NCBI GenBank assembly: GCA_030156625.1 | Contig: JASGMC010000003.1 | Location: forward strand, 1 to 54,487 | DNA from: Methanoculleus sp. | Lineage (GTDB): Archaea; Halobacteriota; Methanomicrobia; Methanomicrobiales; Methanoculleaceae | Reading direction: 5' to 3' | DNA: 54,487 bases | In this document: piece after piece, positions 44,055 to 50,606 of the stretch | Layout of the letters: every line of letters begins with the position of its first letter | How positions within the stretch are numbered: the stretch's first letter is position 1 | Notes under the pieces: model-generated | What the model saw: the letters and a program-made list of their open reading frames with translations, nothing else | Told to the model about the DNA's origin: nothing | Database searches by the model: none | Program-made: the position numbers and the translations under genes

Positions 44055-44108
44055 TGCTGTTGAGGGCATTCGAACCCCTGCTATCGTCGGCGTGAAAGGG
44101 CCGCAATC
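44055..44108 (-). repeat. Degenerate 3' half of tRNA-Glu (putative distal attachment site)
   Basis: On the minus strand this segment reads CGGCCC-TTTCACGCCGACGA, then TAG, then CAGGGGTTCGAAT and GCCCTCAACAGCA. It matches the intact tRNA-Glu at 50367-50439 from the anticodon stem through the T arm to the 3' end, with two small insertions (C, and TAG) and three substitutions. The T-loop GTTCGAAT and the anticodon loop with TTC are kept. Its orientation is the same as the intact tRNA and it lies downstream of that gene's 3' end, as expected for the distal attachment site of an element that integrated into tRNA-Glu. Confidence 0.75.
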
Positions 44109-44109
44109 T

Positions 44110-44408
44110 GAAGGATATGGAGGACGCCATGGAAGGGCGGATCCGGCACCCGGGCATCCTGCCGGACGTTTGAGGAGTTCGTGGGCGACCGCATGTGCCT
44201 GCCGTCGTGCTCCGTTTCATCACCATCGGGAGGCGACGAAGCAGATTCCCCCGGGCGTCACCGGCCGGGGACAGAGCGGCGAAAGATTGCCGGGCTCCGG
44301 GACATCAGCGTTCACTCCTGCTATGCGGTGAAGCCGACGATTCTCCGGACCAAACTCGGGCCCCTGGAGGGTGCGGTGGAGACGATGATCCAAGAAGAGG
44401 GGCGGTAG
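44110..44408 (+). pseudogene. HepT/DUF86-like toxin remnant 1
   Basis: Pieces of a HepT-type HEPN protein occur in order in shifting frames: LKDMEDAMEG, FEEFVGDRMCL, VVLRFITIG, EATKQIPPGVT, then RRKIAGLRDISVHSCYAVKP and TILRTKLGPLE to a stop at 44406. The order and the RX4HXY-like RDISVHSCY match DUF86 ribonucleases, which are toxins of MntA/HepT systems. At least three frame breaks make it nonfunctional. No mntA antitoxin directly precedes it. A second remnant of the same family is at 45583-45723. Confidence 0.65.
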
Positions 44409-44449
44409 AGCCGGCTGCTCCGCACCGTACCTGCCCGCACAACAGTGCG

Positions 44450-44879
44450 TTACGATAAGAATCCATCCTCTGTAAGAATTCCCTTTATCGTGTCCACCAG
44501 GGTTCTTGCCATAGTAATTGCACTTTCTGCGTCGGTATGGGTGACGATGGAACTGACATCATACGCGGCCATATGCCGCTTTCTCCGCATCCGGTCGAAG
44601 ACGGCAACCTCATCCTGATTGAGATGATACCCCCAGGAATTCCTTCACGGAAACGTGCCCTTCACCGCCCTTCGGGCGGTAGCCTCCGGCAAACATCAGT
44701 GCTCTGCCTGCCGACAAAACCGCGTTGTAGGCGATGTTGTATGTCCATTCATTGCTGATCGCAAGGTTCATTTCGGCAGCACGAAGGTCTCGTTCGGCGA
44801 TATCGATCGCTTCTCTGACCGTTCTCCGATCGATGGGTATCCTCTCAATCTTTCCTTCCATCTCCAGCCGTTTTACCAT
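44450..44879 (-). pseudogene. HEPN-domain protein, frameshifted
   Basis: From ATG 44879 the frame encodes a HEPN (PF05168-type) protein: AIDIAERDLRAAEMNLAISN, NIAYNAVLSAGRALMFAGGY, HVSVKEFLG. An extra G in a five-G run near 44628-44632 moves the rest to the next frame, which gives the expected end: YHLNQDEVAVFDRMRRKRHM, AAYDV, AITMARTLVDTIKGILTEDG and a stop at 44450. The repaired protein would be about 142 residues. Such proteins pair with the nucleotidyltransferase encoded just upstream; the genes overlap by 35 bases. As a G-run indel, phase variation or sequencing error cannot be excluded. Confidence 0.78.
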
Positions 44880-45441
44880 AGCACCCCTCGCCCTCGATCA
44901 TAATCTTTGGCCCGTTCAGGATATTGGTGATGAACGGGTCCGCCCCGGCGACCCGGTCCCGCAGTTCTTCTTTTGTGACCAGCGTATAATTGATCTCCCT
45001 TTGAAGCGTCCTTTCACTCTCGTTGAGCAGGGGGATCAGCCGGTTTTCGTCGATATCCCCGACGATGAAGAGGTCGATGTCGCTCTTTGCACCTGCGTTT
45101 CCTTTCGCGAACGAGCCGTAGATGAGTATGCAATCGACATCTCCGATGTCGCCGAGCCGCTCCTTCAAGGTCTGAGCGACCCCTTCGGTCTTGAGTACCA
45201 GTCTCTGCAACTCGGGGTAGAGGAAGAAATTCCGGTCGACAGAATAGTATGTCTGGTTCCCCTTCACCTCCGACGTCAATAGTCCGAACGATTCGAGTCT
45301 TGTGAGTTCCTTCCGGACAAGCGCGTAGTTCTTCCCGACAAGCCTCTCGATCTGGCGGATGTAATACTCCTTGCCGGGATTCATAAGGAATAGCGTGAGC
45401 AGTCTCACTCTCGTCTCCGAGGTGATGATGACTTCAAGCAT
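44845..45441 (-). CDS. Winged-helix nucleotidyltransferase (MNT-type), HEPN partner
   Basis: The 198-residue protein has an N-terminal winged helix (TRVRLLTLFLMNPGKEYYIR, LVRKELTRLESFGLL) and a minimal nucleotidyltransferase domain with YGSFAKGNAGAKSDIDLFIV, where GS and DxD bind nucleotide and metal. It matches archaeal MJ0435-like enzymes that pair with HEPN proteins; in studied MNT-HEPN modules the transferase is the antitoxin and modifies the HEPN toxin. The active site is intact although the HEPN gene next to it is frameshifted. A TATA-like CATTTTATACTC lies about 27 bases before ATG 45441, suggesting a leaderless mRNA; the HTH may bind its own promoter. Confidence 0.85.
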   Translation of the reverse strand: MLEVIITSETRVRLLTLFLMNPGKEYYIRQIERLVGKNYALVRKELTRLESFGLLTSEVKGNQTYYSVDRNFFLYPELQRLVLKTEGVAQTLKERLGDIGDVDCILIYGSFAKGNAGAKSDIDLFIVGDIDENRLIPLLNESERTLQREINYTLVTKEELRDRVAGADPFITNILNGPKIMIEGEGCYGKTAGDGRKD

Positions 45442-45582
45442 GTATGAGGATGGGCCTGTTGAGTATAAAATGGTGCGCTTTTGATTGCTAAATATATCTA
45501 ATTGGGTGTTTATTGTAATCAATTGAATGCATTATGTACTCGAGTGGTGGCGTATGGCAATCATATGTGGGGAGGGGTTTTG

Positions 45583-45723
45583 CCGGGCTCCGGGATATCA
45601 GTATCCACTCCTATTATGCGGTGAAACCGACGATTCTCCGGGAAATCATCCGGACCGAACTCGGGCCGCTGGAGGATGGCGGTTGAAGCGATGATCCGGG
45701 AAGAGGAAGAGCGGATACGGTAG
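45583..45723 (+). pseudogene. HepT/DUF86-like toxin remnant 2 (C-terminal part)
   Basis: Only the C-terminal third of a DUF86 protein remains: AGLRDISIHSYYAVKPTILR, EIIRTELGPLED, then after one extra G near 45686 AVEAMIREEEERIR and a stop at 45721. The RX4HXY ribonuclease motif (RDISIHSYY) is intact. At DNA level it is about 85 percent like the end of remnant 1 (44290-44408), so the two are duplicates of one lost gene and they bracket the nucleotidyltransferase/HEPN pair. Confidence 0.65.
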
Positions 45724-45744
45724 AGTTGGCCCCCTCCCCCGCGC

Positions 45745-46170
45745 TCAGCCGAGCATCGTCCGGACCCGATCTACTATCGCACCTGCCGATGCCACCACAT
45801 CACCGGCATCGCTCCCTGAGTAAACGCATCCGTAGTCCGCACCTTCACGCGTGCGCATGGCGAAGCTGAAGTCTTCGAGTACCGATGCCGGGAGAAGGCC
45901 TTCGTCGACTTAGAGAGCCTCGACGGCATACCGGAGGCAGGAGTGGCTCTTCTCGCGGTACCCCCTGGAGAAGACGAGGGCGCGAAGGGCGTGGAACAGT
46001 GCATAGTACCCCTGGATGATCGCCCATTTTGCGTTTCCCTCCGCAAGAGTTCGCTCTGCAGCGACCAGATCCTCCCCTGCCTCACGCAGCTCTTTCGCAA
46101 CCAGCTCGGGGTCGTTAAGGATGCGGACAATCTTTCCCCGCTGCAGGCACTGCTCAAACCGGTATTTCAT
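45745..46170 (-). pseudogene. HEPN-domain protein, in-frame stop
   Basis: From ATG 46170 the frame gives KYRFEQCLQRGKIVRI, LREAGEDLVAAERTLAEGNA, IIQGYYALFHALRALVFSRG, YREKSHSCLRYAVEAL and then TAA at 45912-45910. The same frame continues with VDEGLLPASVLEDFSFAMRT, REGADYGCVYSG and a second stop at 45745, giving a family-length protein of 141 residues. The TAA stands where Tyr or Phe is usual. This is a substitution, so it is not a homopolymer sequencing artefact. ATG 46170 overlaps the stop of the upstream nucleotidyltransferase as ATGA. A truncated 86-residue product could still be made. Confidence 0.78.
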
Positions 46171-46739
46171 TCCGATTCCTCGATCAGAACTTTTCCGGCA
46201 AGAATGCGCTCGTAAAGAGCCGGGTCGGCAGTCTTCAGGGCCCGGAACCCGCCGGGCGTAAGGATGAGCGGCGAGATCTCGCGGTCGAGCCCGGCCCCAA
46301 GTGCGGCGACGCTCTCTGCCGCGGTCCCGGCATCGCTCGTCTCAATGAGGAGGTCGATATCGCTCTCGTGGGTGTCGTCGCCGGTCGCCGAACTCCCGAA
46401 GAGGATCACCCTCGTCGCATCCCCCCGCAGGCGGAGGACCAGCGGGTTGAGTTCGATGAGCGTGGCACAGATCTTCATCTCGCGGAGGAGCGGACTCTCC
46501 ATCGCCGCCCGGTAGATCGCAAGGCGCCCCCGCTCCTCGCGGTGCACCAGACCGGCATCCGCGAGGCTGACAAGCGTCTCACTGACCGAACCCACCCCGA
46601 GCCCGAGCAGCCGGGCGATCTCGCGGACGTAGTATCCGTCGCGATAGTGCCTCCCCAGGAACCGGAGGAGCACGAAAGAGGTCCCGGAGAGACCGTTCGC
46701 CTCATCGAACATATGTTCATTTTTACGAACTATGGCCAT
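46167..46739 (-). CDS. Winged-helix nucleotidyltransferase (MNT-type), second HEPN partner
   Basis: The 190-residue protein has an N-terminal HTH (FVLLRFLGRHYRDGYYVREI, GLGVGSVSETLVSLADAGLV) and a nucleotidyltransferase domain with FGSSATGDDTHESDIDLLIE, keeping the GS and DxD residues, and LDREISPLILTPGGF further on. It is a paralogue of the enzyme at 44845, of the type that acts as antitoxin for HEPN proteins. Its HEPN partner, overlapped by ATGA, has a premature stop. The start is 46739 or 46712 (MFDEANGLSG). The first copy of the 305-base repeat begins about 90 bases upstream. Confidence 0.82.
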   Translation of the reverse strand: MAIVRKNEHMFDEANGLSGTSFVLLRFLGRHYRDGYYVREIARLLGLGVGSVSETLVSLADAGLVHREERGRLAIYRAAMESPLLREMKICATLIELNPLVLRLRGDATRVILFGSSATGDDTHESDIDLLIETSDAGTAAESVAALGAGLDREISPLILTPGGFRALKTADPALYERILAGKVLIEESE

Positions 46740-46829
46740 TTGAAGTTGTTGGTGTGGGCGGGGCGGCAGAGTGGCCGGGTATACCCTCGTATCTGGAGTA
46801 TATGGTTGAGTAGTGCTTTGAGCCCCGGC

Positions 46830-47136
46830 CGCCCCGGGGGTCGCGGGCCGGGGTTGGAGCGGTACCGGCTGCAGGCACAGGGACGAGAAGGGGTACGGAA
46901 ACCAGGGGAAGATGCGTTGGGGCAACCGGAGATAACGACATCGGGAAATGCTGCAGAACCGGGAATACGGTGGAAACACGTAAGGCAACCGAGGATAATA
47001 GCATCGAGGAATGTTTCAAAGGCATGCAGGTCTCGGAAAGCAACGAGAGAGAGATCCGAAACAGGACACCCAGAAGGAACAGAGCAGGGTAATGCATCTA
47101 TGACGGAGGGGAGCGCTGCCCGGCTGGCGGGAGCGG
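46830..47136. repeat. About 305-base island repeat, copy 1
   Basis: This segment is about 80 percent identical to 48665-49027. Both begin at GCCCCGGGGGTCGCG and end at GCTGGCGGGAGCGG or GTTGGCGGGAGCGG. Shared landmarks in order: CGGCTGCAGGCACAGGGACG, GGCAACCGGAGATAACGACA, AGAACCGGGAATACGGTGGA, GGAACAGAGC/GGAATAGAGC, and ATGACGGAGGG. Within the repeat, GGCAACCG-GATAA-CATCG-GGAA recurs at 46921 and 46984, a degenerate 63-base tandem. Neither strand shows a convincing protein. Its right end is fused to a truncated methyltransferase gene. Confidence 0.75.
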
Positions 47137-47594
47137 GAGAGCGAGCAGAGGACAATCATAGCGCTCTCTTCGATCGTTCTCATCGTCGGCTTTGTCATCC
47201 CGGGCCTCGATCACCGGTTCGGATGGTCGGATCTGCCGGTTGCCGTAGTCCTCGCGGCCGACGGAGTGGTTCTCCTCGGGTATCTCATATTCTTCCTGAC
47301 AATCCGGGAGAACAGTTATGCGGCCCGGGTGGTGGAGGTCGATGCGGGGCAGAAGGTGATCGAGACCGGCCCGTACGTCGTCGTCCGCCATCCCATGTAC
47401 CTGGGGACGATCCTGATATTTCTCGCAACACCGCTCGCTCTCGGGTCCTTCTGGGCGTTCTTCGCGTTTCTCCCCGTGCCTGCGCTAATCATTCTCCGGA
47501 TCCGGAACGAGGAGGAGGTTTTAGTGAGGAACTGCCCGGGTACGCGGAGTACCGGCAGAAGACGCGCTACCGGCTGGTGCCCGGGGTGTGGTGA
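47100..47594 (+). pseudogene. Isoprenylcysteine carboxyl methyltransferase (ICMT)-like remnant
   Basis: The recognisable family part starts about 47142 (EQRTIIALSSIVLIVGFVIP, LDHRFGWSDLP) and continues through VIETGPYVVVRHPMYLGTIL to RIRNEEEVL. A missing base near 47524 then shifts the frame, and the expected end ELPGYAEYRQKTRYRLVPGV appears in the next frame to a stop at 47594. The first 80 or so residues of the family are absent, replaced by the end of the 305-base repeat, whose ATG at 47100 is also out of frame. ICMT-like proteins are membrane methyltransferases. Truncation plus frameshift make this a pseudogene. Confidence 0.75.
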
Positions 47595-47632
47595 GGGGGG
47601 TGGCCCCCTCAGATCGTTGCTGGATGGGTTCG

Positions 47633-48211
47633 TTATAGGTCCCACCGTTTTTCAATACACCGATAACAGAAGTTGATCGTCGGTTTGAAGGTAGTATCAA
47701 TTCGCGTATAGTATTCGATATCCCACTCGCACTCTTTTCCGGCAATCAGTCCCTTGCATACGTTTCCGGCGCTCCCTGCGATGCAGTCCATAAGTCCGTT
47801 CTGGACAAGGAGCATGACATCCTGATGGTCCTTTATTCCATGGTCCATGAGTGCGGTGAGTCGTTCCAGTTCCATAGAGACGGACTGTATCAGGTTGGCC
47901 GGTTCGTCATCCCTGGGCATTGCGAGGACGAAGACATGAGCCACACTCCGATCGATCAGTTGTACGCTCAAGCGACGATCATATATGGGGTCCGATGGAT
48001 TTCGCGCTTCTTGAGGTCTATCGTCTAAGTCTTCCGATATGCACGCATTGAGGTAACCATGCTGCCTGAGGGTCTCCCTCAGCCTGAGCAGGTCGTTCTT
48101 TCTCTCCTGGTGAAAAGAGCCGTAAATGCCGATGGGGAGATCTCGCTTCAATCTCTCGAAACGAGTGCGAGATGTATTCTCTCTGTTCGAGCGTCCCCCC
48201 GGAGGAGCCAT
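47633..48211 (-). CDS. Unrecognised 192-residue island protein
   Basis: The protein has an alpha/beta opening (DLPIGIYGSFHQERKNDLLR, LRETLRQHGYLNACISEDL) followed by SVQLIDRSVAHVFVLAMPRD, a pattern seen in nucleoside 2-deoxyribosyltransferase- and TIR-like folds that bind nucleotides, and it ends in a Cys-containing part (CKGLIAGKECEW, INFCYRCIEKRWDL). A similar layout occurs in uncharacterised haloarchaeal proteins (possibly DUF7509). Active-site residues cannot be assigned. A TATA-like element near 48240 about 28 bases before ATG 48211 suggests a leaderless mRNA. It diverges from the winged-helix gene across a region with inverted repeats. A defence role would suit the island but is only inference. 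Confidence 0.65.
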   Translation of the reverse strand: MAPPGGRSNRENTSRTRFERLKRDLPIGIYGSFHQERKNDLLRLRETLRQHGYLNACISEDLDDRPQEARNPSDPIYDRRLSVQLIDRSVAHVFVLAMPRDDEPANLIQSVSMELERLTALMDHGIKDHQDVMLLVQNGLMDCIAGSAGNVCKGLIAGKECEWDIEYYTRIDTTFKPTINFCYRCIEKRWDL

Positions 48212-48244
48212 TAAGAAAGTATTATCATCGCGATATTAGAATTA

Positions 48245-48308
48245 TTAGTTACACAATACTAACCAATATTGGCGATAGGGTTAATATCAGTTAGCCTTAT
48301 GTAACTAA
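48245..48308. promoter_or_regulatory. Shared divergent promoter with inverted repeats
   Basis: TTAGTTAC (48245-48252) and GTAACTAA (48301-48308) are exact reverse complements, and between them TAACC and GGTTA form a second nested pair around AATATT. TATA-like ATTAGAATTATT and GTTAATAT elements face left and right. The downstream gene encodes a winged-helix protein, a plausible ligand for these sites. Confidence 0.45.
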
Positions 48309-48329
48309 TGTCCGTGTTGGGGGTGAGGT

Positions 48330-48974
48330 ATGGAGCAGGCAGTAGTTGAAAAATTCCTGAACGAAGTCCCCTATGAGGCCCGGGCTGCTGTGATGGAACT
48401 GAATAGCGATCTCCGGTGGGCCGTGTACGTTGCCCTGGTGCTCGAGGGCAGGAAGTACTTCAGCGAGATTAAAGAGGAGTTCAAGGCGAACCCGAACACC
48501 ATCGGCCCGGTGCTGAAAGGTCTTGTCGACGGCGGGCTTGTAGCACGAAAGATCGCCAAACTCGAGGATCTTGCCGATAAGCGGAAGGTGTTTTACGAGC
48601 CGACCGATCTGGGGCTGAGGCTGTTTGGGGTGCTGAACGATGTTGTCATTCCCGGGGGGCAGGCGCCCCGGGGGTCGCGTGTCGAGGTAGAGGCGGGATC
48701 GGCTGCAGGCACAGGGACGAGGGTGAGTCCCGGGCTGAGTTCGCCGGGCTGCTCCTGGATCGGCTGCAGGCACAGGGACGAGGGGGGATACGGAGATCAG
48801 AGGGAGATACGCGGGGCAACCGGAGATAACGACATCGGGAAGTGTTGCAGAACCGGGAATACGGTGGAGGCGCATAGGGCGACCAAGGATAACGGCATTG
48901 AGGAATGCTTCGGTGGTGAGCAAACCCCGGGAAGCAACGCGGGGGATCCGGAACAGGACACTCAGGAGGAATAG
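48330..48974 (+). CDS. Winged-helix protein whose frame runs on into the island repeat
   Basis: The first 112 residues form an ArsR/PadR-like winged helix: VMELNSDLRWAVYVALVLEG, YFSEIKEEFKANPNTIGPVL, KGLVDGGLVARKIAKLEDLA, VFYEPTDLGLRLFGVL. From codon 112 (48665) the frame reads the 305-base repeat, giving about 100 Gly/Arg/Thr-rich residues without any resemblance to a family. The repeat probably replaced the original end of the gene. ATG 48330 has a strong GGGTGAGGT directly before. The HTH part may still fold and bind the inverted repeats upstream. Confidence 0.7.
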   Translation: MEQAVVEKFLNEVPYEARAAVMELNSDLRWAVYVALVLEGRKYFSEIKEEFKANPNTIGPVLKGLVDGGLVARKIAKLEDLADKRKVFYEPTDLGLRLFGVLNDVVIPGGQAPRGSRVEVEAGSAAGTGTRVSPGLSSPGCSWIGCRHRDEGGYGDQREIRGATGDNDIGKCCRTGNTVEAHRATKDNGIEECFGGEQTPGSNAGDPEQDTQEE

Positions 48975-49027
48975 AGCCGGGTGATGTAGCTATGACGGAG
49001 GGGGCGCTGCCCGGTTGGCGGGAGCGG
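48665..49027. repeat. About 305-base island repeat, copy 2
   Basis: Second copy of the element at 46830-47136. It carries an internal tandem duplication of 61 bases: GGATCGGCTGCAGGCACAGG begins at about 48697 and again at 48758, which accounts for the greater length. Its left end is fused to the winged-helix gene and its right end (after GGCGGGAGCGG) to sequence unrelated to copy 1, with no ICMT part. The boundaries therefore define the unit independent of its neighbours. Confidence 0.75.
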
Positions 49028-49183
49028 TTCTGGCCAGGTTCGTCGCGGGGCTCATTTGTATGTTGCGCCAACACGGTCCCGTTCGATGAGATTATTGAGC
49101 TTCCGGTATTCGACAACAAATAAAATTCTTTATCTAAACCATAAAGTTTGTTAGATACTTAATCAAAGCAGTCACTGATAGGA

Positions 49184-50251
49184 ATGAATACAGATCAAAA
49201 AGTCTTGGCGCTTTTTATCGACTTTGAAAATATTGAGCGAGGTTTGAAAAGTCAGTATAAAACTGACTTTCAAATTCAACCGATTATCGAAAAGTTATCC
49301 GAAGTGGGAGCGATCCGTGTTCGGAAGGCCTATGCCGATTGGGTTCTGAATAAAAAGTACCGGGAGCCCCTCATGAATTACGGGTTGGAACTTGTTGAAA
49401 AGCCCGCTATATTCAGTAACGGAAAAAATGGCGCAGATATTAAGTTAGCCATTGATTCGGTCGAGACAGCAATAAATAATCCACACATCAATACCTTTGC
49501 AATTGTTTCGGGTGACAGCGATTTTCTTTCTCTCATTCAAAAATTGCGAGAGTTAGGCAAATATATTATTATCATCAGTGGTGCGGCATTTACAAGCAAA
49601 TTGATGATGAAAAATTGTGATGAGTTTATTTCCTATGAACTTATTGCCGATATCAAAGGGAAAGGCCAGAAGGAAGATCTTAGCCTTGAGACCGAGGTTT
49701 CAGAGGCAATTGAATTGTTACGGAATGCTGTCAGAATCTTGGAGGACGAAGGGAAAAAGACTGATTTTGCAAGTATCAAGTTCAAGATATTACAATTGGA
49801 CCCCTCTTTTACAGAGAAGAAAATCGGGTTTTCGAGCTTTGGTAGTTTCATCAAGTCTGTGAGCGAAAATAAACAACTTGATATAGAGATCGATCTCATC
49901 AATGGAATCTGGTATGTGAAATCAAACTTTACTGATGACGACAACGAGGATTATGAAACCCGTACCCCTATCAAGAAGGAATGGAAGATAATTCTAGATA
50001 CTATACAGACATTCTTTGAAGAAGGAAGAGGGAAAAAGACCGAAGGAAATGCATGGATATTGCAGGCATATCTCAATAAAAGGAGAAATTTCGGATTGCT
50101 TCCTCTCTCAAATGATGCCCTTGACGATGCAATTCAAGTGCTCATCAATAAAGGGCTGCTGATACAGCAAGAAGAGGCTAAACATTCCCCCTATTCAGTA
50201 CCGGATGATTTCGAACAAAGGAAAAACGTCTTCCTAGAGGGTATAGAGTGA
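49184..50251 (+). CDS. NYN-domain (PIN-like) protein with OST-HTH/LOTUS-like C-terminus
   Basis: The 355-residue protein begins with a NYN/LabA-like nuclease domain (about 1-150): ALFIDFENIERGLK, YADWVLNK, KNGADIKLAIDSVETA, FAIVSGDSDFLSLIQKLREL. The Asp residues of DFEN, GADIKLAID and SGDSDF form the metal site of PIN-like RNases. The second half has two helical winged modules (AVRILEDEGKKTDFASIKFK, and about 280-340) resembling OST-HTH/LOTUS RNA-binding domains. Codon use is AT-rich, quite unlike the GC-rich neighbours, a sign of recent transfer. It is the gene nearest the intact tRNA-Glu. A role in RNA degradation, perhaps against phage, is inference. Confidence 0.85.
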   Translation: MNTDQKVLALFIDFENIERGLKSQYKTDFQIQPIIEKLSEVGAIRVRKAYADWVLNKKYREPLMNYGLELVEKPAIFSNGKNGADIKLAIDSVETAINNPHINTFAIVSGDSDFLSLIQKLRELGKYIIIISGAAFTSKLMMKNCDEFISYELIADIKGKGQKEDLSLETEVSEAIELLRNAVRILEDEGKKTDFASIKFKILQLDPSFTEKKIGFSSFGSFIKSVSENKQLDIEIDLINGIWYVKSNFTDDDNEDYETRTPIKKEWKIILDTIQTFFEEGRGKKTEGNAWILQAYLNKRRNFGLLPLSNDALDDAIQVLINKGLLIQQEEAKHSPYSVPDDFEQRKNVFLEGIE

Positions 50252-50366
50252 TAATAATGATCTTTTATTAATTTTGCCGATCGCTCCTCTAGCCTGATAA
50301 AGAACTAAACAATACATACAAACGAATGCCTTAACCAGAAGAAATTCTAAGAGAACTGCAAAAGTA

Positions 50367-50439
50367 TGCTGCTAAGGGGATTCGAACCCCTGTCGTCGGC
50401 GTGAAAGGCCGACATGATTGGCCCCTACACTATAGCAGC
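50367..50439 (-). tRNA. tRNA-Glu (TTC)
   Basis: The minus strand gives a complete cloverleaf: acceptor GCTGCTA/TAGCAGC with discriminator A, anticodon stem TCGGC/GCCGA with loop CTTTCAC (anticodon TTC), and T arm AGGGG-TTCGAAT-CCCCT. CCA is not encoded. A TATA-like GTATAG lies about 28 bases upstream (around 50462-50472). The 3' end points left into the accessory island, and a degenerate copy of the 3' half lies at 44055-44108. Confidence 0.95.
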
Positions 50440-50606
50440 GTGTATGATGCGTACACCGAAGTGCTATACAACTTGGGCGTGAGCGGATAAAAAAGTTATG
50501 CCGGCGGAATCCCGGCCTACCCGGCCGGTCCGGTCAATGGCCCGTCTTTCCCCCTTCTCCGGGGCAGCACGCGCCGCCGCCGGCCGGGGCCATGCCGCCG
50601 TCCTCG

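Noticed and set aside
46730-47155. Minus-strand frame across island repeat copy 1 resembling a frame across copy 2
   Set aside because: The protein similarity follows from DNA similarity, frames are not maintained through the indels between copies, and composition is not protein-like.
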